64,000 bases of DNA from Bacillota bacterium (GCA_023415635.1 JAEZJV010000006.1:1-64000); one strand, 5' to 3'. Counted from the stretch's first letter, positions 1 through 9,165 are shown. Translations and numbers: made by a program. The notes: generated from the sequence alone by a model not told the origin.

Positions 1-54
1 TTAGTAGATTCAACAAAAGTAAAGAATATGAAGAAGATTATGCCATATCTATAA
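1..54 (+). CDS. rpmI: 50S ribosomal protein L35, C-terminal end only
   Basis: The frame that is open from the first base reads LVDSTKVKNMKKIMPYL followed by TAA. This matches the basic C-terminus of bacterial L35. The gene sits 29 bases before rplT, the usual rpmI-rplT order of the infC-rpmI-rplT operon. Only the last 17 residues are inside the window; the start lies upstream of it. Confidence 0.85.
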   Translation, partial: LVDSTKVKNMKKIMPYL

Positions 55-83
55 GATATAGGTGATAAGGAGGGAAATAGAAC

Positions 84-440
84 ATGGCTAGAATTAAAGG
101 CGCATTAAATGCTAAAAAAAGACATAACAGAGTATTAAAGCTGGCAAAAGGATACAGAGGAGCCAGATCAAAACAATATAGAGTAGCAAAACAATCCGTT
201 ATGAGAGCGTTAACCTCATCCTTTGCCGGAAGAAGACAAAGAAAGAGACAGTTCAGACAGTTATGGATTGCAAGAATCAATGCTGCAGCAAGAATGAACG
301 GCTTATCCTACAGTAAGTTAATGCATGGCTTAAAGTTGGCTAATATTGACATCAATAGAAAAATGCTTGCTGATATGGCAATCAATGATGCTCAGGGCTT
401 TACCGCACTGACTGAAGTTGCTAAATCAAAATTGGCATAA
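84..440 (+). CDS. rplT: 50S ribosomal protein L20
   Basis: The 118-residue product has the size and sequence of L20. It starts MARIKGALNAKKRHNRVLKLAKGY, abbreviated here to the family hallmark MARIKG with the following Lys/Arg-rich helix, and contains the SKQYRVAKQSV and YRGARSK segments typical of the family. L20 binds 23S rRNA early in large-subunit assembly and in many Firmicutes represses its own operon. The start is set by AGGAGGG at 69-75. It is the last gene of the ribosomal operon, because a strong terminator hairpin follows 23 bases after the stop codon. Confidence 0.97.
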   Translation: MARIKGALNAKKRHNRVLKLAKGYRGARSKQYRVAKQSVMRALTSSFAGRRQRKRQFRQLWIARINAAARMNGLSYSKLMHGLKLANIDINRKMLADMAINDAQGFTALTEVAKSKLA

Positions 441-462
441 AGCTTTGGAATAAATTTTATAT

Positions 463-525
463 AAAGAAGTAATTATCGGAGCCGTCGGACAAATAGACCG
501 GTGGCACCGATCGTTACTTCTTTTT
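463..525 (+). terminator. Rho-independent terminator after rplT
   Basis: The arms AAAGAAGTAA (463-472) and TTACTTCTTT (514-523) pair perfectly. A second inner stem, ATCGG (475-479) with CCGAT (507-511), extends the structure. The descending arm runs straight into a T tract (521-526). It ends the rpmI-rplT transcript before the subtilase genes. Confidence 0.85.
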
Positions 526-597
526 TGCTATTCTATAATAATATATTTGAAATATCATCTATATAATAGTGTAAAGAGGGTTACAGGGAGGTTCTGC

Positions 598-2304
598 ATG
601 ACGGAGGAGGAGCGGCAGAGAATTATCAGCAACGATTATGCTGATTTATTGATTTCATACAGAGGGGATTTGAATCTGTTAAATCGATTTCAGAATGCTC
701 TGATACATATTATAAATTATTTTTATGCAGTGGTTCATGTTCCTGTTAGTCAGATTACGGATAATACGATATCTACTTTGGGCTATTCCGTCATGCCATC
801 ACTGTTTGGTCTGATCAGTGAAGCAAATATTGAGGCTTCCGGAATTAACCGCCTTCGTAATGTTCCTAATTTCAATTTACGGGGACAGGGGGTATTGATT
901 GCAATCATTGATTCCGGAATTGATTATACCAATCCTATTTTCCAAAATGCAGATAATACAACAAAAATCGTGTCCATCTGGGATCAGACAATAGACAGCG
1001 ATCGGTATCCGGAAGGAACATATTATGGGACAGAATATACCAGAGAGGAAATCAACCAAGCATTAGCAAGTACAAATCCCTTGGAGATTGTTCCAACTAC
1101 GGATGAGGTGGGACATGGAACCATGGTTGCCGGAATTGTGGCTGGTAATGAAGTGCCAGAGAGCGGTTTTTCAGGAGTTGTTCCCGACGCGGAGCTTGTA
1201 GTAGTTAAGCTGAAGCAGGCAAAACAGTATATCAGGGAATTCTTCCGAATCCCTTTGGACGTACCGGCTTATCAGGAAAATGATATTCTGTTCGCAATAG
1301 ATTATGTAAACAGAGTGGCTGTTGACTTGCAACGGCCTATTGTCATATGCATTGCCTTCGGAACCTCCCAGGGACCGCATGACGGAAGAGGAAACCTAAG
1401 CAGTTATTTATCATTATTGGCACAGCGCGTCAATATCGGCATTATTATAGCTGCCGGTAATGAAGGAAATGCCAGAAGGCATTTTTTCGGAATGATAAAT
1501 CCAGCGGTGGGCTTTGATACGATAGAATTGTATGTGGGTGAAAATGAACCGGGCTTTTCCATGGAAATCTGGGGAGTATTACCAGGCGTCTTTTCGATAG
1601 ATCTGCTGACACCCTCAGGAGAGAGCGTCCCTAGGATTGTGACCAGATTGGATGAGACAAGGGATATTTCCTTTATCTTTGAGCCGACAAGAATATTACT
1701 GGATTACAAGCTGAGCGAAACCCAGAGCGGTGCTCAACTTATATTGCTTAGATTCTCTAATCCGGCCACGGGAATATGGCGTATTAATGTATATGGGGGG
1801 ATTGCATTTGCGAGACAATTCAATGCTTGGCTGCCTATGACAGGGTTTATCTCCGATAATACATACTTTATCCGATCTGATCCTTATACTACGATATTAT
1901 CACCCGGTAATGCAAATATGCCGATCACATCTACAGCATATAATATTGCAGATGATAGTCTATACCTAAATGCCAGCAGAGGGTATAATGTAGAAGGAGA
2001 TATCAAGCCGGAGATAGCAGCTCCGGGAGTTGAGGTTCCTGCCCCTACACTGAAACAAGGCTTTGCGGCAGTAACAGGTACCAGCCCCAGCGCGGCACAT
2101 ACTGCCGGTGCGGCGGCCATGATACTGGAATGGGCAGTGGTACGGGGGAACAGACCGAATATCAATACGGTTGATCTAAAAGTCTTTATGATTAGAGGTG
2201 CCAGAAGAGAACTTAATATCCAGTACCCAAATAGGGATTGGGGATATGGTATATTGGATGTGTACAATATATTTGATTCCCTTCGGACAGGTGGGGAAGG
2301 TTAG
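598..2304 (+). CDS. Csp-like subtilisin family (S8) serine protease, catalytically intact
   Basis: The 568-residue product is an S8 peptidase of the size and layout of the clostridial Csp germination proteases: a short prodomain-like N-terminus, the subtilase core split by a long beta-rich insert (roughly residues 300-450), and no signal peptide or membrane segment. The triad is visible as Asp105 (IIDSGID), His173 (GHGT) and Ser496 (GTSPSAAHTAG), with oxyanion Asn288 (AAGNEG). The ATG at 598 is chosen because GGGAGG (585-590) precedes it and because the resulting N-terminus MTEEERQRIIS matches that of the next gene. An upstream TTG at 547 in the same frame lacks this support. The two genes are 12 bases apart and probably cotranscribed. 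A role in spore germination is inferred from the family; no cortex hydrolase gene such as sleC lies nearby. Confidence 0.85.
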   Translation: MTEEERQRIISNDYADLLISYRGDLNLLNRFQNALIHIINYFYAVVHVPVSQITDNTISTLGYSVMPSLFGLISEANIEASGINRLRNVPNFNLRGQGVLIAIIDSGIDYTNPIFQNADNTTKIVSIWDQTIDSDRYPEGTYYGTEYTREEINQALASTNPLEIVPTTDEVGHGTMVAGIVAGNEVPESGFSGVVPDAELVVVKLKQAKQYIREFFRIPLDVPAYQENDILFAIDYVNRVAVDLQRPIVICIAFGTSQGPHDGRGNLSSYLSLLAQRVNIGIIIAAGNEGNARRHFFGMINPAVGFDTIELYVGENEPGFSMEIWGVLPGVFSIDLLTPSGESVPRIVTRLDETRDISFIFEPTRILLDYKLSETQSGAQLILLRFSNPATGIWRINVYGGIAFARQFNAWLPMTGFISDNTYFIRSDPYTTILSPGNANMPITSTAYNIADDSLYLNASRGYNVEGDIKPEIAAPGVEVPAPTLKQGFAAVTGTSPSAAHTAGAAAMILEWAVVRGNRPNINTVDLKVFMIRGARRELNIQYPNRDWGYGILDVYNIFDSLRTGGEG

Positions 2305-2316
2305 GAGGTATGCTCA

Positions 2317-4032
2317 ATGCTGACAGAAGCAGAGAGACAGCGGATTATTAGTGATGATTATGCGGACCTTCTGGTTGATATTAGTCGAAATCCGCAGATA
2401 TCCAGCCTATTTCCGCAAGGGACGTTACATGTTATGAATGAACGGAATGCAATCATATATATTCCGGCAAGTCAATTAACAGGGCAAATTATTTCTCAGT
2501 ATGGATATTCTGTCCTGCCTGCTGTCTATGGTCTAACCAGTCAGGAAAGTCTGGATGCATCGGAAGTTAACAGACTCAGGAGAGTTCCTGTCTTTCAGCT
2601 GTTCGGAGAAGGGGTATTGTTTGGTATAATAGACACAGGAATTGATTATACCCATCCGGCTTTCCGCAACGCAGATGGAACAACCAGGATTCAAGCATTA
2701 TGGGATCAGACGATTGTGAGTGAGCAGTTTCCTCCGGACGCCATGTATGGGACAGTATACTTTGGGAATACCATTAATGAAGCGCTACAAGGTAATAATC
2801 CCCTAGCTGTTGTACCCAGTGTAGATGAAAACGGTCACGGAACGGCATTGGCTGGAATTGCTGCTGGTTCGGTAGATGATAGCAATGATTTCAGTGGTGT
2901 TATACCAAACGCAGAGTTAGTTGTGGTTAAGCTTAAGCCAGCAAAACAAAATTTAAAGAATTTCAATTTTATCCCTGCTGAGGCTACAGCATATCAAGAA
3001 AATGATATCATGTGGGGTGTAAGATTTGTAGTCGAAATTGCAAGGAGCTTGAATCGACCTATTGCTATCTGTATTGGATTGGGTTCCTCCATGGGGTCAC
3101 ATGATGGACAGGACGCTCTGGCAAATCTCCTTTCACTCGGAGGAGTTTTCTCAGGAAATGTAACAGTGATATCCAGTGGCAACGAGGGAGGAGCTCGCAG
3201 ACATTTTTTTAGCACAATAAGTGCAAATAAGGGGACTGTAACAGTAGAACTGCATGTCGGAGAAAATGAATCTGGTTTTACGATGGAGCTGTGGGGAAAG
3301 GCACCCAATACCTACTCCATTGATATTCTATCACCCTCAGGAGAATATATCCCGAGGATAGAGGAGGGACTCCGTGTCAGCAGAGTGATTCGCTTTATCT
3401 TCGACAGGACGGTTATCAATATAGATTATGAAATGATTGAAACCTCGACAGGAGACCAGGTAATCGTAATGCGTATTCAGAATCCCACTGCCGGTATCTG
3501 GCGCTTTCAGGTATATACCAGGGGTGATCTTGAGGGGTCCTTTAATATATGGCTGCCGATGGATGGCTTTATAGGTGACAATACATACTTTCTACAATCT
3601 GATATCTATACGACAATCACATCCCCTGGGAATGCGCAGATTCCCATCACAGTAACAGCTTATAATCCAGTAACCGGGAATAACCTTTATCAACAGGCAG
3701 GAAGGGGTTATACTCGAACCGGAAAAATCAAACCGGATTTGGCAGCACCCGGAGTCAATATACAATGTCCTTCTCCCGGTCAGGGATATACGACCTATAC
3801 AGGGACGGGGGCTGCGGCAGCTCATACTGCGGGAGTAACAGGGATACTATTGGAATGGGCTATCGTCAGAAATAACTACCCTGATATTAATACGATAGGA
3901 ACGAAGAAATTTCTGATCCGCGGGGCCAGACGGAGCGAAAATCTGACTTACCCAAATCGGGATTGGGGATATGGGATACTGGACATATTCAATGTATTTG
4001 ATCTGATGAGAACAAGCTCCCAGGGAATCTAG
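2317..4032 (+). CDS. Csp-like subtilisin family protein, probable pseudoprotease (Ser to Gly)
   Basis: This 571-residue paralogue of the preceding gene aligns with it along its whole length. Asp106 (IIDTGID), His174 (NGHGT) and Asn289 (SSGNEG) are kept, but the position of the catalytic serine is glycine: the motif reads YTGTGAAAAHTAG, with codon GGG at 3808-3810 (Gly498), where the neighbour reads VTGTSPSAAHTAG. The protein should therefore be unable to cleave peptides by the normal mechanism. Clostridioides difficile CspC and CspA are known inactive Csp proteins that act in germinant sensing, so a regulatory or sensing partner role is a reasonable inference. TAGGAGG (2302-2308) overlaps the stop of the upstream gene and fixes the start. 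Confidence 0.82.
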   Translation: MLTEAERQRIISDDYADLLVDISRNPQISSLFPQGTLHVMNERNAIIYIPASQLTGQIISQYGYSVLPAVYGLTSQESLDASEVNRLRRVPVFQLFGEGVLFGIIDTGIDYTHPAFRNADGTTRIQALWDQTIVSEQFPPDAMYGTVYFGNTINEALQGNNPLAVVPSVDENGHGTALAGIAAGSVDDSNDFSGVIPNAELVVVKLKPAKQNLKNFNFIPAEATAYQENDIMWGVRFVVEIARSLNRPIAICIGLGSSMGSHDGQDALANLLSLGGVFSGNVTVISSGNEGGARRHFFSTISANKGTVTVELHVGENESGFTMELWGKAPNTYSIDILSPSGEYIPRIEEGLRVSRVIRFIFDRTVINIDYEMIETSTGDQVIVMRIQNPTAGIWRFQVYTRGDLEGSFNIWLPMDGFIGDNTYFLQSDIYTTITSPGNAQIPITVTAYNPVTGNNLYQQAGRGYTRTGKIKPDLAAPGVNIQCPSPGQGYTTYTGTGAAAAHTAGVTGILLEWAIVRNNYPDINTIGTKKFLIRGARRSENLTYPNRDWGYGILDIFNVFDLMRTSSQGI

Positions 4033-4370
4033 AGAGTTGAAAAGGGTTCTGTTTTGACAAGATAGCATGCATTCATGATTGCATTAAGAGGTGAATTGTA
4101 AATATTAATTAAAATATTATGTGGAAATGATTAAAATTGAAGCTTTCTGTTGCACTAATTCGTTATATGAAGTATGATGGATGCAAATAATCCGGAAATG
4201 GTATGGGGACTGACTTTCATACTAAGTAATTATAATGATTGAAGCATCAGAGGAGCTGTATATGCTTGACGTAGCAGGCATTGATATGTATGCAGGTGTA
4301 CAGTAAGGATATAGATTATACCGAAGATGCTTTTGTCACATGAGCAAATATTATTGTGGGAGGAATTTCA
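4033..4370. other. Intergenic region without a recognised gene
   Basis: These 338 bases separate the subtilase pair from the LiaF-like gene. I find no long open frame and no clear terminator hairpin. A TATAAT at 4231-4236 could be a -10 element for the downstream genes, but no good -35 lies 17 bases upstream. A 14-codon frame (4262-4306) has a GAGGAG-like site before it but no supporting similarity. Confidence 0.4.
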
Positions 4371-5075
4371 ATGAGAAACAAATTGTCAAATAGTTTATGG
4401 GGATTATTCTTTATTGTAATCGGGATAGGTTTTGCCGGTAATATCTTTGATCTTTGGGATTTTCATCTTTTCTTTGACGGCTGGTGGACTTTATTTATTA
4501 TCGTACCTTGCTTTATCAGTATGTTACAATCAGGCTTTGGAACAGGATCAACCATAGGCTTTATTATTGGTGTATTATTATTGCTGAATTATCGGATTAA
4601 CCTAAACTTCAGTATTTGGGAGCTAATTGTTCCTACCGTACTGGTCCTAATCGGAATTCGAATTATGTTCCAGGGTGTGTTCCGTAAAAGGATACGTTAT
4701 GACGATAGCTATAATATGAACGGAGGAACTCAGGGACAGAGCTTCAATGGCTCTGCAGAATCAGATTATAGTGCTGTGTTCTCCAGTAACCATATCCATG
4801 TCACGGAACAATTCTATAGTACGAGTATTAACGCGGTATTCGGATCATTCGTACTTGATCTTCGGGATGCTGTGATTATGGGAGATTGTGAAATTAATGC
4901 ATCTGCTGTATTCGGAAGTATAGAAATTATACTTCCTCAGGGTGTTAAGGTTAAGATTAACAATGTTCCCATCTTCGGTGGTGTCAGCAATAAGCATTCT
5001 CAGCCGTCCGACCCGGCAGCACCTACGATGTATCTGAACTCCACCTGTATGTTTGGAGGGATCGATATTAAATGA
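4371..5075 (+). CDS. LiaF-like membrane protein (DUF5668 plus LiaF C-terminal domain)
   Basis: The 234-residue protein begins with about four hydrophobic segments (residues 8-105) containing the W/G-rich pattern of the LiaI-LiaF transmembrane region. A hydrophilic linker follows, then a soluble beta-rich domain (about 125-234) with repeated AVFGS motifs ending in MFGGIDIK, as in LiaF/VraT-type cell-wall stress proteins. In Bacillus LiaF inhibits the LiaRS two-component system. No LiaRS pair is in this window, so the partner is unknown. The ATG at 4371 follows GGGAGG at 4357-4362. The 3' end overlaps the next gene by four bases, indicating translational coupling. Confidence 0.75.
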   Translation: MRNKLSNSLWGLFFIVIGIGFAGNIFDLWDFHLFFDGWWTLFIIVPCFISMLQSGFGTGSTIGFIIGVLLLLNYRINLNFSIWELIVPTVLVLIGIRIMFQGVFRKRIRYDDSYNMNGGTQGQSFNGSAESDYSAVFSSNHIHVTEQFYSTSINAVFGSFVLDLRDAVIMGDCEINASAVFGSIEIILPQGVKVKINNVPIFGGVSNKHSQPSDPAAPTMYLNSTCMFGGIDIK

Positions 5076-5956
5076 GCAGTTTACAAAGAGTAATCAAATA
5101 TTGTGCGATTGCTTTAGCAATTTTTCTGGCAATCGGAATAATATCAGCCATTATAAGTCTGGTATTCGGTATTGCAGCCTTTCCCACTCGCCGCGCTACA
5201 ATTGACAGTCATTCTATCACCAGAAAGTATTCCTCAGAGGATCGTGGTAGAATTGTCGACTTTGAAGGTGATTTTGATGGGGTTAAGAGTCTCAATATTG
5301 ACAATAGTACCGGAGAATTAAGGATTGAGACAGGAGACACCTTCCGTGTGGAAGCAAAGAACGTGCTGGAGGGCTTTCAAGCGGAGGTAAAGAGCAATGG
5401 CGAGTTGTATGTTACAGATACTGAGTCCGGTTTTCGCTTCTTTGGAGTTCATTTTGACGGAATCAACAATCCGAATTCTAAAATCACGGTATACGTTCCT
5501 GAGAATTTTTATGCCGAAGAGGTAAGGATTGAGTCAGGTGCGGGAACCGTTGACATTGACAGACTGAATACCAATTATCTTTATATTTCCGCGGGAGCAG
5601 GTAATCTCAATGCAGACAATGTCACTGCCGATAAGGTAAAGCTGGAAGGCGGTGTCGGAACGGTAAATTTTAAGGACGTACACTTTACCGATGCTGATTT
5701 TAACTGCAGTGTAGGTGGCTTAAACATAAGCGGTGTATTGCTGGGTGATAATAAGCTTGACTGCGGAGTGGGTTCTGTTGAGCTGGATCTGACAGGAGAT
5801 ATCACAACATATGATCTTGATATTGATTCCGGTGTGGGGAACGTCCGTATTAACGGAGATAAGATCAGAGAGAAGGAATACCGTAACCGATCAGCAGTTA
5901 ATTCTATTGAGGTTGAAGGTGGTATCGGGAACGTAAATATTGATATTTATGATTAA
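5072..5956 (+). CDS. LiaG-like membrane-anchored DUF4097 beta-strand repeat protein
   Basis: The 294-residue product has one N-terminal membrane anchor (about residues 8-32), then a long DUF4097 domain made of short repeating beta strands such as VRIESGAGTVDID and LYISAGAGNLNAD. DUF4097 proteins, including Bacillus LiaG, form a right-handed beta-solenoid at the outer face of the membrane. Its exact function is not established. The start ATG overlaps the stop of the LiaF-like gene (ATGA), so the two form an operon that resembles liaFG. Confidence 0.75.
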   Translation: MSSLQRVIKYCAIALAIFLAIGIISAIISLVFGIAAFPTRRATIDSHSITRKYSSEDRGRIVDFEGDFDGVKSLNIDNSTGELRIETGDTFRVEAKNVLEGFQAEVKSNGELYVTDTESGFRFFGVHFDGINNPNSKITVYVPENFYAEEVRIESGAGTVDIDRLNTNYLYISAGAGNLNADNVTADKVKLEGGVGTVNFKDVHFTDADFNCSVGGLNISGVLLGDNKLDCGVGSVELDLTGDITTYDLDIDSGVGNVRINGDKIREKEYRNRSAVNSIEVEGGIGNVNIDIYD

Positions 5957-6015
5957 TTACCAAAAACAGTTGCATTCTTTGTATACAAATAATAAAATAA
6001 GATAGAATAGAAGTG

Positions 6016-6050
6016 GGGACGTTAAACATGTAAATTATAACGTCCCTATT
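6016..6050 (+). terminator. Terminator-like hairpin after the LiaFG-like operon
   Basis: GGGACGTTA (6016-6024) pairs with TAACGTCCC (6038-6046) around a 13-base loop and is followed by a short TATTT. The T tract is weak, so termination may be partial. It lies between the DUF4097 gene and the carboxypeptidase gene. Confidence 0.55.
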
Positions 6051-6094
6051 TGACTGAACGGTTTCTTTGGAAATATTTGCCTAAGGAGAATGCA

Positions 6095-7315
6095 ATGAAT
6101 AAGAAGAGCTTGCTGGGACTGATTTTATCTGCCTGTATAATTACAGCCGCTCTGTTTGCGGCCACGTCCTTTCTAATTGAGAGAGATAACAGAAACGATA
6201 TCCTGTCAGACCAGGTATCCGCTAATGATGACGAAAAAATACCTTCAGATAATGGGGCAGCTTCCTTTCTTCAGGAGAAATCTGTTACCAACCAAGAAGA
6301 AAATAATGATCATTTTCTCAATGCATCGGAAGATTCTTTAAAGGCGAAAGCTTCCAATTCCTCGGGCAATGCTGCTGAAGCAGCTTCCTCTGAGACTTAC
6401 AGTACATCGATTGAAGATAACGTCCCGGAACTAATCTATGATTGTGATTCGGTGGATTATCAATCTTTCATCCCTGAGATGGTCATAGATTCTCAGCTCC
6501 AGGAGAAGCTGGACATCACTAATCCGGATATAGATGTGGATGCCACTGCAGCGATATTATTTGATGCGGATACCAAAGAGGTAATCTATTGTAAAAATGC
6601 TGTACAGGCTATGTTTCCTGCAAGTACAGCAAAGCTTCTGACTTCATTGGTAGCTTTGGAGTGGTGCGATGAGGAGGAGCAGGTTACAATCGGAGATGAA
6701 ATACAGATGATTGCCTCAGACTCTACCAGAGCTTATCTTAATGAGGGCGAGATATTAACGATACGGAATCTGCTTGCAGGAATGCTCCTTCCCTCCGGTA
6801 ATGACGCAGCTTATGCTGTCGCAGCTTACGTAGGGCGTAAATCTCTTCGTGATACGAAAGCCGGCAGGGAGGCAGCTGTGACGGAATTCGTCCGCTTGAT
6901 GAATAAGAAGGCCGGTATTCTTGGAGTGAAGAATTCCTGTTTTAAGACACCGGACGGCTATGATGCGATAGGTCAGTATACCACAGCCTATGATATGGGA
7001 TTAATCGGAATGGCAGCAGCTGAGAATGATTTAATCACGGAGGTCAGCAGCCAGGACAGATCTCGTAATATTTATCCCAGCGGACAGGATGTTACCTGGA
7101 CAAATACCAATAAATTAGTGAAAAAATATAGCGGACAGTACTATTCTCATGCTATCGGGCTTAAGACTGGGACCAGTACAATGGCGGGGAGATGTTTGAT
7201 TGCTGCAGCCACAGAGGGTGATCAGAAAGCAGTTTGCGTTATATTGGATTCTAGTGCTGAAGGCAGATGGGAAGATGCGATTCTCCTTTTAAAATATGGT
7301 TTGGAACATGAATAG
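6095..7315 (+). CDS. D-alanyl-D-alanine carboxypeptidase (S11, penicillin-binding protein)
   Basis: The 406-residue product removes the terminal D-Ala from peptidoglycan pentapeptides, which limits cross-linking. All three serine penicillin-binding motifs are present in order: STAK (SxxK), SGN in LPSGNDAAY, and KTG in LKTGTSTMAG. An N-terminal hydrophobic segment (about residues 5-27) is a signal peptide or anchor, followed by a roughly 90-residue Ser/Asn/Glu-rich linker before the catalytic domain. The C-terminal PBP5-like extension is missing or very short. The ATG at 6095 follows AAGGAG (6083-6088); an upstream in-frame TTG at 6050 has no ribosome-binding site. Confidence 0.9.
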   Translation: MNKKSLLGLILSACIITAALFAATSFLIERDNRNDILSDQVSANDDEKIPSDNGAASFLQEKSVTNQEENNDHFLNASEDSLKAKASNSSGNAAEAASSETYSTSIEDNVPELIYDCDSVDYQSFIPEMVIDSQLQEKLDITNPDIDVDATAAILFDADTKEVIYCKNAVQAMFPASTAKLLTSLVALEWCDEEEQVTIGDEIQMIASDSTRAYLNEGEILTIRNLLAGMLLPSGNDAAYAVAAYVGRKSLRDTKAGREAAVTEFVRLMNKKAGILGVKNSCFKTPDGYDAIGQYTTAYDMGLIGMAAAENDLITEVSSQDRSRNIYPSGQDVTWTNTNKLVKKYSGQYYSHAIGLKTGTSTMAGRCLIAAATEGDQKAVCVILDSSAEGRWEDAILLLKYGLEHE

Positions 7316-7359
7316 TTGAAGTAATGTCATAAGGAGTGTGTGGCAGGATAGGGGGAAGA

Positions 7360-8316
7360 ATGGAACATCAGAATAGGACGGATTTTCAAGCTGAAATGGA
7401 TTGGCAGAGGATGCCGCAAGGGACTCAGACAAAAAGAATCATCAGCCAAAGTGCTTTCGCTCTCTTTATCATGAGTGTAGCTATTTTTCTGGCGCAGTTT
7501 GCAGTGGAAGGGGTACTAAAGTATTATCAACCTTCAATCTTAGATACGAACTGGTATGTATGGGCACTAACCGCATTTACTGTCGCTGGGGTTGGTTTAC
7601 CTGTTTTTTATCTCCTGTCGAGAAAAATTCCGGATTCACCAAGAAGAGAAGTAGTAAGACTGAAGCCCTCCACATTTATCATGATTTTCTTTATCTGTAC
7701 CGCCGTGATGTACATTACCAATTATTTTAGCGTATTTATTACCTTTATGATAGCTTTGGCTAAGGGAGAGAACTTTATGGATTTAAATCCCATCGTAGAG
7801 GTTTTTAAGAACAGTAATTATATACTGAGCCTGCTCTATGCTTCCCTCGTAGCACCAATTACCGAGGAGTTAATTTTTAGAAAGCTTCTTCTTAATAAGC
7901 TACGCAGATATGGGGATACTCCTGCTATTTTGATGACAGGCCTTGCATTTGGCTTATTCCATATGAATTTATCACAGTTCTTTTATGCAGCAGCCCTGGG
8001 TTTCATCTTCGCATATGTTACCATCAGGACGAATACGATTCGCTATAGCATATTACTCCATTGCATGATTAATTTTATCGGAGCGGTAATAGCACCATTT
8101 GCATCAACAGAGAACATAATGGTTACCTTAGCTATAGCTTTATGGGTGTTTTCGGCCATCACAACCGGTATTTTATTGCTGGTACTGAATTGGAGAAGGA
8201 TTTTTCTTGAGCGTGGAGTACCGCTTGTTAAGAAGTCGGGATATATCCTTAATACAGGGACAATTCTGTATACTCTCATGTGTGTTGCCATGATCGTACT
8301 TGTGACGATCAGCTGA
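7360..8316 (+). CDS. CPBP family intramembrane metalloprotease (CAAX/Abi type)
   Basis: The 318-residue membrane protein has about eight hydrophobic segments. The CPBP active-site motifs are present: EELIFR (EExxxR), then FGLFHMN carrying the first His and HCMINFIG carrying the second His and the Asn. Members cleave peptides or prenylated proteins within the membrane; the substrate here is not predictable. The ATG at 7360 follows GGGGGAAG; a GTG at 7336 in the same frame overlaps the AAGGAG and is less likely. It follows the carboxypeptidase by 44 bases and may share its transcript. Its 3' end overlaps the convergent DapB-like gene by eight bases. Confidence 0.85.
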   Translation: MEHQNRTDFQAEMDWQRMPQGTQTKRIISQSAFALFIMSVAIFLAQFAVEGVLKYYQPSILDTNWYVWALTAFTVAGVGLPVFYLLSRKIPDSPRREVVRLKPSTFIMIFFICTAVMYITNYFSVFITFMIALAKGENFMDLNPIVEVFKNSNYILSLLYASLVAPITEELIFRKLLLNKLRRYGDTPAILMTGLAFGLFHMNLSQFFYAAALGFIFAYVTIRTNTIRYSILLHCMINFIGAVIAPFASTENIMVTLAIALWVFSAITTGILLLVLNWRRIFLERGVPLVKKSGYILNTGTILYTLMCVAMIVLVTIS

Positions 8317-9076
8317 GGACTTTTTGCTTCATCATGGAAGATACGGCCTCTTCCATGCTATACATATCTTTCTTTTTATTCATGATCCATTTTGCGGCAT
8401 AGATAGCCCCTTGTCCAAAAGCAGCTCTGTTGAGCGATTCATGCTTTATTCTTATTACCTGGTTAGGAAGTCCAAAAATAACTTCATGCGTACCCACAAC
8501 CCCGCCGGCACGTATAGATTTAACATGTTCGGAACTATCAATGCCCAAATCCTGCGCTATTCGTACTGCCGTTCCTGATACACACTTTTTTTCTCTAAAA
8601 TGTTCTTCAATAATTTCAATATCTGCATGGGGAACCACCCTTTTAAACAGCTTAGAGGCTTCAATTAAAAAATTAATACCCAGAGTTATATTGGGAGAAT
8701 AAAGTACCGCTGTTTCCTTACTAAGCTCCTGCAATTGTTGGAAATTGCTATCATCGTAATTTGATATAGCAGATACTATTCTTGTCCCCTGATTTGCTGC
8801 ATTCTTATATTCCTTCACTGAGCTGATGGATGAAAAGTCGATTATGACATCCACCCTATTTAATTCATAAAAAGTGTCAAAATCAATATGTTCAGCTGAG
8901 TATATTTTACCCTCTTTATGGTGAAAGCCAAGTAAATGACTTGCATATTCTCCTTCGTTTTCTTCAGACTTTCTTATTACCCAGCTCAGTTTTAAGCCTT
9001 CCTCCTTTATGATTTCCTGAGCAACAATTGAACCAGTTCTTCCAAAGCCAAATAATCCGATTATAAGTTGTTTCAT
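8309..9076 (-). CDS. Divergent dihydrodipicolinate reductase (DapB) family protein
   Basis: The 255-residue protein has an N-terminal dinucleotide-binding loop (GLFGFGRTGSIV), the DapB-typical VIIDFS strand, and the C-terminal SIRAGGVVGTHEVIFG segment. True DapB reduces 4-hydroxy-tetrahydrodipicolinate in lysine and diaminopimelate synthesis. Here the catalytic loop is changed: EEHFREKKCVSGTA stands where DapB has E-x-HHxxKxDAPSGTA. The first His, the Lys and SGTA are kept, the second His is Phe, and DAP is replaced by a shorter CV. It could be a paralogue with another substrate. ATG 9076 follows AAAGGAGG. The gene stands alone behind a c-di-AMP riboswitch and terminator. Confidence 0.72.
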   Translation of the reverse strand: MKQLIIGLFGFGRTGSIVAQEIIKEEGLKLSWVIRKSEENEGEYASHLLGFHHKEGKIYSAEHIDFDTFYELNRVDVIIDFSSISSVKEYKNAANQGTRIVSAISNYDDSNFQQLQELSKETAVLYSPNITLGINFLIEASKLFKRVVPHADIEIIEEHFREKKCVSGTAVRIAQDLGIDSSEHVKSIRAGGVVGTHEVIFGLPNQVIRIKHESLNRAAFGQGAIYAAKWIMNKKKDMYSMEEAVSSMMKQKVLS

Positions 9077-9133
9077 TTGTTTTCCTCCTTTCAATATTTA
9101 TGATAGCAAAGTCATCTTTCCCTATTTTTGGCT

Positions 9134-9165
9134 AACAAAAAGCTACAGAAGAATATCTGTAGCAC
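9134..9165 (-). terminator. Intrinsic terminator of the c-di-AMP riboswitch
   Basis: Read on the minus strand, GCTACAGA and TCTGTAGC (plus positions 9156-9163 and 9142-9149) form an 8-bp stem that is followed by TTTTTG. It lies between the riboswitch and the DapB-like start codon, in the position expected for the expression platform of an OFF switch. Confidence 0.8.

Noticed and set aside
4262..4306. 14-codon frame with a GAGGAG-like site
   Set aside because: It is too short to support without conservation data.
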